Positions 1 to 10,444 of a stretch of 64,000 nt of DNA are shown in pieces. Each line of letters opens with the position of its first letter. Position 1 is the first letter of the stretch. Source of the DNA: Lactuca virosa. Lineage: Eukaryota; Streptophyta; Magnoliopsida; Asterales; Asteraceae. The position numbers were made by a program, and so were the translations under genes. Under the pieces are notes generated by a model. It did not search any database and was not told the origin of the DNA. It saw only the letters and a list, made by a program, of their open reading frames with translations. The stretch is from contig CAKMRJ010005745.1 in NCBI GenBank assembly GCA_928212115.1, positions 93,711,388 to 93,775,387 of the forward strand. Direction: 5' to 3'.

Positions 1-380
1 TGTCATGGCAATGTAAGAAACAGCAAACTGTGTCAACATCAACGGGTGAGGTTGAATACGTTGCTGCCTCAGCTTGTTGCTCTCAAGTTATCTGGATTCA
101 ACACCAACTGCTGGATTATGGTTTGAATTTTCTTGACACCCCCAGTTTTGTGAAAATGATGCTGTCATTCAAATTGCTAAAAATCCAGTCCATCATTCCA
201 AAACCAAGCACATCGATATCAAAGTTCATTTTATCCGAGACTGTTATGAGCGCTCGCTCATCCGTTTGGAGCAAATCCACAATGATAATAATGTGGCGGA
301 TCTGTTTACCAAACCTTTCAGTAAAGCTCGATTCGATGTTCTTGTGGGGCTTTCTTAAAATGATTCGTTTTGAAGACTAA
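1..380 (+). pseudogene. Ty1/copia RNase H, C-terminal end of pol (SIRE-like)
   Basis: This is the end of a copia pol gene that begins left of the window. The translation shows the RNase H tail STSTGEVEYVAASACCSQV, the segment KTKHIDIKVHFIRDCYER and VADLFTKPFSKARFDVL, and it ends in KMIRFED followed by a stop at about 380. RNase H would degrade the RNA strand of the replication intermediate. The frame is broken twice: near base 150, where one T seems missing from a run before TGTGAAAAT, and near 349, where the frame shifts back. It is therefore a dead copy. The 3' tract that follows matches the antisense element at 20.2-22.2 kb, which supports the SIRE-like assignment. Confidence 0.85.
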
Positions 381-984
381 TTTTTTTTTAGATTTAGTGT
401 TTAAATTTGCACATTTTATTTCTTTTCTCTCCTATGCATAAATTTAGGGGGAGAAATCAAAAATACAAAAAAAATTATAAAACCCAAAAAATCCAAAAAT
501 ATGTTCTCATGGTTGTTCGTTTGTAGGTGATCATTTGGGAAGTGATATCAAGAAAGAGTGATAACGGGCAGTTTTAACTTGTATAAGGTACCGAAGCTGA
601 ATTGTCTAGGCTCTATGCTCAATGCGCTGGTAGGCACGAAAGATTCAAAAGGACTAGACATAGTTGACAATGAAAGGACTTGATAGTGTGGACTTAGATA
701 GCTCTATTTGGTCTGACAATACGACGCTCAGGTAGAATGAGCAGTGAGATAAACAAGGGAGCCTGCGGGATACATTAAAGTCATATGTATTTAGAACTAT
801 GGCTTAACATTTCCTCGATGTATGGATTCATGTCCGTAATTCTGGTACTGATAGGGCGACTGGGGGGGTTCTGATAAAGTAGGTATGTAGGAAATTATTT
901 TCTTACTTTATATCTGTCATTCATAGGTTGCCTCCTCTATGTGATTGGAACATATCCGACCTGGAATGTAACATATGCAACTCT
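381..984 (+). other. Copia 3' non-coding region, first part
   Basis: No gene is seen here. The stretch contains the sequence TTTAGGGGGAGAAAT near 445 and the block GGGGGGTTCTGATAAAGTAGG near 865-885. Both recur in reverse complement in the element at 20.2-22.2 kb, so this is family-specific 3' sequence between the RNase H stop and the LTR. It ends at a solo LTR inserted at 985. Confidence 0.7.
922..977 (+). repeat. Copia 3' hairpin module 1
   Basis: First of three tandemly arranged modules of about 55 bases. The outer arms are CATAGGTTGC and GTAACATATG, an imperfect pair. The loop carries the shared core CTCTATGTGATTGGAACATATCCGACCTGG.. with a small inner stem (GG..CC). The matching module in the antisense copy (21672-21727) has perfect arms. 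Confidence 0.6.
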
Positions 985-1736
985 TGTTGGGTTTTGAGCA
1001 TTCTAACACTCCTATGGTGTACATGCAACCCTATAAACCTTAGATCTATGTTTTCTCTATTATACATGCAAATATTAACTATTCCAAGGTTTCATCCTAA
1101 CTAGCAAATTATGAAGCACCTATACTACAAAGTTCTAGTTAGATGACATACCTTTTGATGTAGCTTGATGTCTTCAAGCTTTAAGAGCTTAGCCCCAATA
1201 GTGTGGAAGCCTCAAATGGAATCACAAATCACCAAAACACCTTGGAAGAACTTGAGAGAATATGTATGCACACTAAAATCGGCCCACTCTTATTTTCACA
1301 CACTTGTGCCAATTTTGTGAGCCAAGGACCCCTTTATATATTATGGAGGATTAGGGTTACATCCATGTAAACCCTAATATCCATGACCTTTCATTTACAT
1401 AGGATCCATGGGTTAAAAGCTCCATGGACCATCCATGAAAGCTTAGCCCAACCTAAATGAACTTGACCCATTCCATATATATAAGAGTCCATATTTAATT
1501 AGTTCTTTTTGATCACTTAATTAATTCTAAATTAATTCTTGATCAATACTAATTAAATAATAAGATTCCATATTAATATATTAGAACTTATAATATATTA
1601 ATATAAATCATAAATATACTATTCTCAAAAGACTATCCATATAAATTATGTCGGTGAAGTGCAACCCAAATGGACCATGCCGGGTCGGGTCAAGTACATA
1701 CCAACTATAGTTATGGACTTAGACATTAATCCAACA
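985..1736 (-). mobile_element. Solo LTR of a Ty1/copia element with 5-bp target duplication
   Basis: The 752-bp sequence begins TGTTGGGTTTTGAGC and ends AATCCAACA, so its ends are TGTTGG/CCAACA. It is flanked on both sides by ACTCT (980-984 and 1737-1741). Removing it rejoins the host copia 3' tract exactly as seen in the antisense relative near 21660. A diverged LTR of the same family lies at 59260-59848, where it is followed by an internal region with a purine tract, and that fixes the orientation as minus. No second LTR or internal region is present here, so it is a solo LTR left by recombination between two LTRs. Confidence 0.9.
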
Positions 1737-1787
1737 ACTCTATCTCTATGTGTCTTCTTATCTATGCAATTCTTTCTATCTGTTAGC

Positions 1788-1841
1788 TATATGTTGTCTC
1801 CTCTGTGTGATCGGAAGATCCGACCTAGGACACAACATATA
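1788..1841 (+). repeat. Copia 3' hairpin module 2
   Basis: Arms TATATGTTGT (1788-1797) and ACAACATATA (1832-1841) pair perfectly. The loop contains TCGGAAGATCCGA, itself a 5-bp stem with a 3-base loop, giving a hairpin within a hairpin. Confidence 0.75.
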
Positions 1842-1878
1842 CACCCTACTATCTCTCTAACCCTCTATCTATGTTAGT

Positions 1879-1935
1879 CATATGTTGTTCCCTCTGTGTG
1901 ATTGGAAGACATCGGACCTGGGCATACGACATATG
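1879..1935 (+). repeat. Copia 3' hairpin module 3
   Basis: Arms CATATGTTGT and ACGACATATG pair at nine of ten positions, the tenth being a possible G-U pair in RNA. The loop is the same CTCTGTGTGATTGGAAGA..TCGGACCTGGG core as in the other modules. Confidence 0.7.
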
Positions 1936-2548
1936 CATTCTGAATCTGACTTCTCTCTTAATGATCGTCTACTCACCTAAAGTAAGGAGTTCTTTGGAAG
2001 TTTTTGATTACCGGGGTATGTTAGGAAGTGGGGAACATGTTCTAGTTCATCTAAAATTGAACCATTTAATAGGTTGTCTGTAGATCTCGCTGCTGAATTT
2101 AAGTGGACAACAATATCCTTGGTCATCGTCAGCTAAATGTCTATTTAGGAATATTGGTGCAATGTCTTGTTACTTTTAGTTGGTCCAACTTGTCAAATAT
2201 CCTTCGTGTTTAAGTGGACCACAATATCGGTGATTGACCAGATCTATTCATGAAAGTGAAGGTACTGAAAAACAAGTTAAGGTTGTGTCAAAACGTATGA
2301 TCCCAAATTGTTAAAATTTTAATTTTGAAGAGTAGTTAGTGTTATTTTATTTTTGTATTTATTTTTATTTTTTATTTTTATTTTCTATAAAAAAAATCTT
2401 TGCATTTTTTAAATTTTAGTTTTTATTTTATTTTGAAAGTCTTCAAAATGTTTCATTTTGGAAATGGGTTACTTTTAAAGAATGTGCATTTGTATTTTCG
2501 GTGGAGGCCCACCAGGTTTAGGGTTATGGGCCGAAAATTCTCTTAGGA

Positions 2549-2557
2549 TATAAAAAG
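2549..2557 (+). promoter_or_regulatory. TATA-like box upstream of the copia second ORF
   Basis: TATAAAAAG lies about 645 bases before the ATG of the second ORF. A C/T-rich leader follows (2565-2690, e.g. TTTTTCTCTCTCCTG), as is usual just downstream of a plant core promoter. Transcription from here is inferred, not shown. Confidence 0.4.
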
Positions 2558-2705
2558 AATGATTTTCAGCTCCACCCTCACTTCTCACGTTTTCTGCCAC
2601 AAACATCTTTTTCTCTCTCCTGTTCATTCCCATTTTCTGTTCATCATCTGATCGATTCATCACATTTCGCCTGTTAAATCGAAAATTGCACCTTGATTCA
2701 TCAAG

Positions 2706-3189
2706 GTAAACAGATTGCAACTTCCATACACTTGTTCTAACTCGATTTGGTTGAAGATGTTGCCGGTTTTGGGTCAAAATCGTGAGTCTGACAGAAGTTT
2801 TCGTCAATTTGGGAGATAGTGAATCGTTTTCGGCCGAAAACCAAATTTAAAGAGTTTTTTTTTTTATTTTCGGTGAAGCCTTTTTGGCCGAAAACGCAAA
2901 TTTGAGAGATTTTGATTTTTAGTGAAATGATTTCGGCCGAAAACCCAAAATTCATGGGTTGTGGGTTGTGGGTTTTTGGGATTTAGATGTTTTCGGCCGA
3001 AAACCCGTATCTAACCGAAAAGTGGACCAAATCAAATTGAATTTGACCATTTTGAACAAAATAAATTTAATTTTGACCAATTTCACTGCATCATTCAAGC
3101 CTGTTCTAACTATAATCGAAATTAATGTTTTGAGAAAATTGACTTTACTTGCTTAATCTTGTTTTTCTCACTTGGCTTGTTTGGTGTAG
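2706..3189 (+). other. Probable leader intron of the copia second ORF
   Basis: A donor-like TCAAG/GTAAAC at 2705-2711 and an acceptor-like TTGGTGTAG at 3181-3189, preceded by T-rich sequence, frame a 484-base interval just before ATGGCAGG. The interval has stops in all frames and holds three CGGCCG-centred palindromes (2827-2840, 2931-2942, 2990-3003). The splice sites are a reading of motifs only. Confidence 0.4.
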
Positions 3190-3193
3190 ACAA

Positions 3194-5800
3194 ATGGCAG
3201 GAATGAAGTTTGCTGACAATCACAACATTGTTGCATGCCTTTCTGATCCAACTCTAAGCCATCAAGAGTTTAAGTCCATGGTTCATGGGTTAAACAATTG
3301 CAGGCTCACTCATGAAATTCGAACAAATCTTATCATCTACAAATGTTTAGTGGGTGAATTTTGGGATAAAGCTTCTTTTAATCAAGATGGAGCAAACGGA
3401 GCAGGCACGATAGAATCAACTGTTAAGGGGGAGAAGGTTGTTGTGTCTGAAGTCTTCACATCGGGGATCAGCCAGCCTCCCCAACTGAAATTCATGCTGC
3501 TCAGATCAGGGAGGTTCTTGAAAAGATGGGATATGAAGGAACCTTCCCTCCAACAATAAAGAAGTTGCTCCCTCCTTACCGACGTTTTCTTGCTCACACT
3601 TTTGTTATTTGTATATCAGGAAGAAAAGGAGGAGCGGATGAGATCTCTCAATCAGCTACAAGTGCCATTGTTGCTCTGATCATGGATTTTGACTTCAACT
3701 TCTCAAGTCTTGTATTCAATGAAATGAAGAGCAACTTACAATGGAAGAAGAAGGACATATTTTTGATGTACCCAAGGTTTCTTCAATTGATCTTTGATGA
3801 TCAATATCCCAATTTGGAAAGATCAGGAGAAACTTTGGGTATAAAATCTTTGGGTCCAAACACCTTTGGATTGATGAAGCAAAATCGTAAAGGTTCTAAG
3901 GTTGTGTTCTGAGGAACAAGTCCCTTTGTGAAGTTTGGAAGATTTGCAGAAATTGAAGAGGCTCCTGTTCCTCAAGATATTCCTGGTCCAAGAGCCTGAA
4001 GTTATTGCTGATGTCACTCCTCCTATTCCTCAAGATGTTCATGATTTTGATGATGATGATGATGATGATGATGTTGTTATTGTTGTAGGAGAAGGGATTG
4101 ATGAAGGGGATGATTCAAGGGGTTTTAATGATGAAGATTTTTCGTTTGATTTTGAAGTGAATGATGATGACTTTCGTTCGTTTTTTGATGATGTTGAAGT
4201 CAATGACGTTGTGAGTTCTCCAACTGAGACTGAGGGAGATACTAACATTCTCAAGCTACCAATTCAAACGTCCGCTCAGATGGCGAAGATTATAGCTAAA
4301 TTGGATTCAACTGTGAGAATTCCTCCCCGAGCAGTTGTCACTCCAAACATTACTCCGTCTGAATGTGATCGTAAAGAGTCTCAAGCCTCCCAGCCGCCTC
4401 TTAAACAAAAACGTGCTGATCCCAGGCCGGGAGTGCTTGTTAGGGAAAAAACTCAACCTGCTTAATAGCGATCCGCAACCAATGCACCGGTCCAACCAGT
4501 TCAAGTCGAGAGCCCAATTATGGATGAGGGGCCTAGCTTTGCATCTTTTGCACCAGGTAGCTCTTTAGCTCCTGGTAGTTCTTCAGCCCCTCAACCTGCG
4601 CATGATGTAGCCTTGGAAAGGCTTGCTAGGTTCCTTGCTCAAGAAAGTGTCAATCCTGCACCCAGAGGCAAAGGCATATCAATTGCTGCAGGGAGCTCCG
4701 ATAACGAAGATCCAACAATTTATGAGCTCAAGGAAGAAATTGGAGTTCTAAATCAAAAGCTTATCGAGAAAGACATTGATTAGAACTCTAGATGTTAGAG
4801 TTTCTGAGCTTGAGAGAGAAAATGCTCAAAAGTCAAGGCAAATTTCTGATTTGCAGCTAAATCTTGGTGCTCTTTCTGCTGGATACTTTGATTTGAAGAA
4901 CAAGTTGATTAGCGAATTTGGCGACAAATTCAAAACGTCTGTCAGTGCACCTAATGAAGCTAATGCATCCTCAAGTGTACCTGCTCATGCTGATCCCAGA
5001 GTAATCCTGAAGCTAGCTCAGAGACAAGCCAAAACTCAAGGAAAAGGGAAACTGTTTTTCATGAAAAACTCTGATCAAAACGTTCGTGGATTTCAGCCCC
5101 AATTGAGTGTCACCGAGCTTGGTAAAAACAGGTTCCAAGCCAACTATGGAGATAGGTCGGGAATAAAGGTGTGGGGATTTCACGACAATAAGAATATTTG
5201 GGTGGTCAAAAGAAAAAGTGGCAATGCGGAGTACTAAGCACACCAAAAGGACTTCAGTTCTTGGACTAAAGTTGATCTTTCAGAATTAGCTAGTGCTCCC
5301 TTCCACAACCCATCGAATGATCCTCATGGGACTGAATTCAAGCTTTTCTTGGAGAATCAAGTAAAAAGGAAGTTCAATGTGATGAATACCGCAGACTATT
5401 TCGTGAAGAAATTCAAAGGCGTACTTGATCCCAACACCAACTGAACCGTGAAGAATGTGATGTGGCCTCCTACCAAGAATATGCAACAAATTCCCATTTT
5501 TGCAGCAGTCACGTGACGGTTCTCTGCGAAATATGGAATATTGGGTTTTTGATGAGGCCACAACCACTGTCGTCATCAAGCTTCCGACTGGTACTATTCG
5601 TCTTCTTGAAGCGAAGGATCTCTTACAATTCGGTGAGTGAGATATTCGTACTCTGGCAGAGCATCAGATCGTGGTCAATAATGACATTTTGGAGGTTGCT
5701 GCCAAAGAATTCACTGGCATGGTTGCTGAAATCATAAACAAGAGAATGTGGGCAGGTGCTATGGGAAGCTCAGATGTTCTGATCGTCGACAAGCCTTGAT
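3194..5800 (+). pseudogene. Second (envelope-position) ORF of a SIRE-like copia element, copy 1
   Basis: Start chosen at MAGMKFADNHN, right after the putative acceptor. The reading frame can be followed in pieces. 3194-3460 is a globular N-terminus (IVACLSDPTLSHQEFKSM). 3526-3912 follows with MGYEGTFPP and MYPRFLQLIFDDQ. 3935-4465 has an acidic run of Asp residues from a GAT repeat at 4047-4070. 4520-4783 is Ser/Ala/Pro-rich, and 4690-4930 is a heptad-like coiled coil (ELKEEIGVLNQKL, VSELERENAQKSRQ). 5040-5450 is a C-terminal domain (KVWGF.DNKNIWVVKRK, PFHNPSNDPHGTEFKLF). I know proteins of this type from Asteraceae retroelements but not their function. At least four frameshifts or stops break it, plus a 72-base deletion near 4993 relative to copy 2. 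It lies between pol and the 3' LTR, where SIRE elements carry an extra ORF. Confidence 0.6.
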
Positions 5801-5819
5801 ATCAAGCTAGCATCAAACC

Positions 5820-5830
5820 AAGGGGGAGAT
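5820..5830 (+). other. Polypurine tract of the SIRE-like element, copy 1
   Basis: AAGGGGGAGAT directly precedes the LTR start TGTTAG. The same tract in reverse borders the LTRs at 20214 and 25619. It would prime plus-strand synthesis. Confidence 0.75.
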
Positions 5831-6196
5831 TGTTAGAGCCTATTTTGTTGGTTTGTGCAAGGCATATATATTTGGTAGGCTTTGTTATTGTCTATTAGGG
5901 CTTATTTGGTGTTTTCGGTTGGTTGGACCGAAATCAGCCTTGATTTTGGTTCATTGGTGTTTTCGGTTGTGAGTTTGCTTGTTCATTTGTGTACCCTATA
6001 AAAGGAGTCTGACATGACCAGTTAGAGGTAAATAGTTTTCGGTCATAGCCTTGTGATAGGATCCTTTGTACCAGATGATTTCGGTGATAAAATCGTGTGC
6101 ATTTGGATTGATTTCGCTTCTTCTTATTCTTCTTGATTCATTCTGTTTTGATTGATATTGTTTGATCACTAGTTGGCTCAAAGTTTGGGACTTGCA
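5831..6196 (+). mobile_element. 3' LTR of the SIRE-like element, copy 1
   Basis: It begins TGTTAGAGCC right after the polypurine tract and ends GGGACTTGCA, comparable to GGGGACTTACA at the end of the related LTR family at 19.8 kb. It carries TATAAAAGG at 5997-6005 and repeats of TTTTCGGTTG and CCGAAA. Gypsy-derived sequence follows directly, so the element was inserted into the gypsy 3' region. The 5' LTR lies outside the window. Confidence 0.75.
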
Positions 6197-7980
6197 AATG
6201 CTAATGCCCTAAGCTAAATGTTATGCAAAAATAAAATGAAGAAAAGAAGAAAATGAAATATTTTTGTAATTGTATAAAATAATAATTAAAAACTGAATGC
6301 AAATTAGCTTAGAACTAATATGATATGCAACCTAACTAAAAAAATGCATGAAAAAGTAAAATGGAATACCCCACCCCAAGCTTAAGAACAAGCATTTTCC
6401 TCAATGCTTAAGGGCAGAAATGACCTTAATCGAAGGATCGGGCGGCGGAAAATGTCTGTGGCGGTAGTGGTAGTCCCACGTGTCCTGGACCTGACGGGAA
6501 GTGGATGGGAATGACTGTACCAGTCTACTAACATGAGTCGCCACATCCTGAATGGCTCGGGTGTTTTCCTGTGTTTGACTGTCGATGTGCTGAACGGTGG
6601 AGAACATTGTGGTGAACTGGTCAAAGAATGTAGAGGGGAAATATGATGGGATCTCATGTCCCCCTACTGCTGCGGATGATATTGAGGCTGGTTAAAATGT
6701 TTTGAGGGACCTGGAAGTGGTCACGCTGATACATCGGCTGCTGCATTGGAGACTGGTCAAAATGGTCTTCCGCCTTGGGTAGCTCTTCTTCATCTTCTTG
6801 TTCCTCATCCTCAGAGTCGAGTAGTACACCCACTGCATTCAACTGATCCAGCGGGAGCCAAGTGCCGAGGACATTCCTTAAGAATGAATCACCAACCCAG
6901 CTGGGGAGGATGTAAACCGGATGCTTGTCACCGTCAAGCCAACTGTACAAGTCATTGCCCCGACTAGCCAACATCTCCACTCGCTCAAGAGAGAATCAAT
7001 CCAGTATAATGTTAGGGTGGTAGTGATAACCAGGAAAGTAATCGGGGGCGGGGAAGTCTAGGCCGGCGACTCGACCTATGATGGTAATAAGCCCCCCAAT
7101 ATGGATTACTCCGGTGGTGTGCTGACAAACGGCCTCTCATTTATCGAGGAAAAATGTGAAAAAATCAGGTTCACCACCTCGTGACATGCAGTATAGAAAG
7201 AAAAGCCCGCATCTATTTTATTTGACCCAGATCAAGGCGACCGAAGATGCTTGTGGTGAGAAATTAGTGCGCAATTCGCCAACAAGGATGAACTATATTT
7301 TTGGCCCTTTGTCGACTCGTGTCAAGACCGGTTATTTGAGACCAAAAACGAGTGTTGGGAGAACTCAAGAAGCTGATGTACTCTTGAGAACGGATGGTTG
7401 CATCATTTTGTATGATCGACTCCCATGATGGAATTCAGCCGTCTGATGAGATCTGATGATTCTGACCCTGTAATTGGAAAGTAAGGACTTTGGCTTCATG
7501 ATCTGCAGTGAAGGTGGACAAGAATTCTAGTGTGGGCTCTTTGTAGGTCCTATCACAAGGATTACGAAAATCACCCCAACACATCCTACAGAACATAGTT
7601 TCCACACCGATATGCACCCCATGCTTCGTCATTGACCCTTCGTTGTAAAACTTTGTGGTCTGGATTGGACTTTCACGACGGTTAGACCGATAGATTTTGA
7701 TTTCCGCCTTTGTAAGGTAAGGATCGCTTCCCTCATTTCCTCTTTTCTTTCATTTTCCTGTGGCTTTTTGTGAAGTTCTGGCCACAACCTATTGCGGGTT
7801 AGGATCAACGGATAATCTGTGGGTGCGTGCCCGAGCTGTAGTTTCTAAATAGTCTGGGTAATAACTAACGATCCTAGGCAATTTTCAAAGCATAATTGGT
7901 TGAAATTATTGTATTAGAGCAATGCAATGAAATAAAAACGAAGGAAAGAAGATACCCGATTCGATCGTTTTCGTCCCCAA
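6197..7980 (-). pseudogene. ATHILA-like ORF downstream of gypsy pol, copy 1
   Basis: Read on the minus strand from about 7840 to 6400, broken frames give TKHGVHIGVETMFCRMCWG and YKEPTLEFLSTFTADHE (7632-7435). Then comes MEMLASRGNDLYSWLDGDKH with WVGDSFLRNVLGTWLPLDQL (6980-6654), and an acidic tail DSEDEEQEDEEELPKAEDHF. The layout resembles the Pfam family named ATHILA ORF-1 (recalled, not searched). It lies after integrase, the position of the envelope-like ORF in Athila-type elements. Stops and frameshifts break it. The stretch 6197-6380 next to the copia LTR is A-rich and empty. Confidence 0.55.
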
Positions 7981-9030
7981 AAATTGAACTTGAACCCGAA
8001 ATCCACTACCGTGCACCCCAAGCTTAGTGGTTGTTCAAGGGTGCCAAAATACAAGACTTGTTCAATAAAACAATATTTTAAACTGATTCTTGCAAAAAAT
8101 CCAGTGGCGGCTCATGGTGGCTAAAACTTTCCGGCAAAACTTTTGGTGAGAAATTGCGGTTTCGTTCGGTTAGAAGTATAGAGGTTGGAAAAAGAAGCAC
8201 TTTGGTGGTGTCGGAATTGAGAGAGGTGGCCGGAGTTGGCCGGAAAATGGTCGAAAAGTGGCGACGTGGTGGTCGTGGGGCCCCCAATTTCGGCAATAGA
8301 TCGGAGAATATTTTGGGTGGGATTTGTAGAGGAGGAAAAATGGTGCAGAATGGTGGTGTTCTCGCAGGATTCCGACCGGTAGAACTCCAGGAAATCAAGT
8401 TTTTATGGGAAGTAGGTGTTTGTGTTCTTGAGTTATTGAGAGAGAATGGTGGATGTGTTGTAGGATTTAATGAAGAAGAAGAGTGGCTGAAGAGTTTAAT
8501 TCATGCGTCAAATGAAGTGAAACTCGGTCAATGCTAGTCAACTCATTAAAACACTCGGTCAACGAAAGTCAAAGATTAGTCAACAAAATTGGGTTTGGTC
8601 ATTGGTATGTGAACGGGTCGCACAAGGCAGCACGCGACCGTGCAGATCTCTCAGGGTGAGGGTGCATTTCGAGTCACATGTTTCAACCAACCAACTCTAC
8701 TTACACAGGGAGGCCACACACGGGAACACGGTCACGTAAGGGGGGTGCGTAAGTGGGACGCGAAGGACGGCGTGGGCGCGTGCAGAGTGCAGGTCCGACT
8801 TCATTTTGCTTTAATTTGATGGCACTCTTGGCTTGCATTTTTAAGTCCTAAACACTTGGAAAACTTATTTCTTCAAAGATGACTCCAAAATAAACATCAA
8901 AATATCTTTAAAACTTATTTATTCGAATTCAAAGACATGAAAGCATAATGCTTTGCAAAATGCCCTTCTTTAACGTCTTTAGCGAGACGTCCTCCTAGCT
9001 TGATTCAACACCTCGGGACATCCAAATGGA
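7981..9030 (-). other. Gypsy spacer between integrase and the ATHILA-like ORF, copy 1
   Basis: No supported gene. Short open frames occur on both strands around 8078-8537, but they lie in low-complexity TCCGGC/GGTGG-rich sequence and are not conserved between copies without gaps. The block corresponds to 17000-18030 in unit 2. Confidence 0.5.
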
Positions 9031-10444
9031 TGATTTCAAGAGCATTTGCATTAAAACCTTCATAGATTGGCTTCAAAGGGTGCCCATTGACTTTGAAAAT
9101 TAGTCCCATTTCTTCACTTTTGATCTCTACCGCTCCATGGTTAAAAGTTTTAATTACGAAAAAGGCCCAATCCACCTTGATCTTAAATTGCCCGAAAATA
9201 ACTTCAATCGTGAATGGTAAAGTAAGACCCTATGTCCCGGTTTAAAATGCTTCCGGGTGATGGACTTGTCATGGAAAAGCTTCGTTTTCTCCTTGTAAAT
9301 TTTTGAGTTTTCATAAGAGTCATTCCTTAATTCTTCTAACTCTTGAAGTTGAAGCTTCCTATATCTTCTTGCATCGTCAATGTTGAAGTTACATTGCTTG
9401 ACCGCCCAAAATGCACGGTGCTCTAATCCTACGGGAAGATGACATGGCTTTCCAAAAATGAATCTAAATGGAGACATGCCTATCGGTGTCTTGTAAGCGG
9501 TCCGGTAGGCCCAAAAGGCATTATCAAGCCTCAACCTCCAAACCTTTCTTGTTGTATTCACCGTTTTCTCAAGGATGGACTTTACTTCCCGATCTGAAAC
9601 GTCTACTTGACCACTCGTTTGGGGTTGATAGACGGTAGAGACACGGTGGGTCACATTGTACTTCTTCAATAAAGCCTCCATCATCTTGTTGCAAAAATGC
9701 ATCCCTCTGTCACTAATCAATGCCCTAGGCACACCAAATCTCACAAAAATATTACACTTTAAAAACTCGATAACCGTTTTGGCATCCTCCAATCTACTAG
9801 CTTTGGCTTCCACCCATTTAGAAACATAATCAACCGCGGGTAAGATGTAAATATTGCCAAATGAGATGGGAAATGGGCCTGTAAAATCAATCCCCCATAC
9901 ATCAAAAACTTCACAAAAAAAGGATTGGATTTTGTGGCATTTGGTTCTTTTAAGAAATATTCCCCGTCCTTTGGCACCGTTCACAACTTTTACAAAATAG
10001 ATAACAATCGCGTGACATGGTTGGCCATAATCCACATTCAAGAACTTTTCTCAAAGTTCAATTAGGTTCGAAGTGTCTCCCACAAGCAAATTCATGACAA
10101 AATTGCAAAATGGATCGATGTTCTTTTTGGGACACACATCTCCTAATGATTTGATCGGGACAATGTTTCCACAAATAAGGTTCACACCACACATAGTATT
10201 TTGCATCACTTTTCAATTTATCTTTTTGAGCACGTTTGAATATGTCGGGATACCTTTTCGTGACCACAAATTTAACGATGTCGGCATACCATGGAATAGA
10301 TTGAGTAAAGGAAAAGAGATGCTTGTCCAGAAACTCGTCCCGTAATGGGAGAGGAGTTTCATTTGAAGTGATCTGGCTTAGATGGTCGGAAAAAAGCTTT
10401 TTGCATCCACTCTTGTCTCGAATTTCCAAATAAAATTCTTGCAA
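9031..10444 (-). pseudogene. Ty3/gypsy integrase, Athila/Tat-like, copy 1
   Basis: The minus-strand translation shows the core IDFTGPFPISFGN (first Asp), ALISDRGMHFCNKM (second Asp) and VSDREVKSILEKTV (Glu), the D,D,E catalytic set, followed by AFWAYRTAYKTPIGMSPFR and ELEELRNDSYENSKIY typical of plant gypsy integrases. The N-terminal HHCC zinc region is partly visible at 10058-10200 (ILQFCHEFACGRHFEPN). The frame is broken between the zinc region and the core, and the end near 9154 runs into a shift. Unit 2 has a slightly better preserved copy. Confidence 0.9.

Larger units (their letters stand above)
1742..2474 (+). other. Copia 3' non-coding region, second part
   Basis: No gene is seen. 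After the solo LTR the tract continues with two more hairpin modules (1788-1935). It then has a stretch shared in reverse with 21120-21420 (CTCACCTAAAGTAAGGAG, AACAATATCC.TGGTCATCGTC, TATGATCCCAAAT), and ends in A/T-rich sequence with TTTTTATTTT runs around 2340-2430. Confidence 0.65.

Noticed and set aside
6746..6967. 73-codon plus-strand frame, identical at 15486-15707
   Set aside because: Shadow of the ATHILA-like ORF on the other strand; identity comes from the segmental duplication.
8078..8537. Overlapping frames on both strands (and 17041-17578 in unit 2)
   Set aside because: Indels between the two duplicate units shift the frames freely, so there is no sign of coding constraint.
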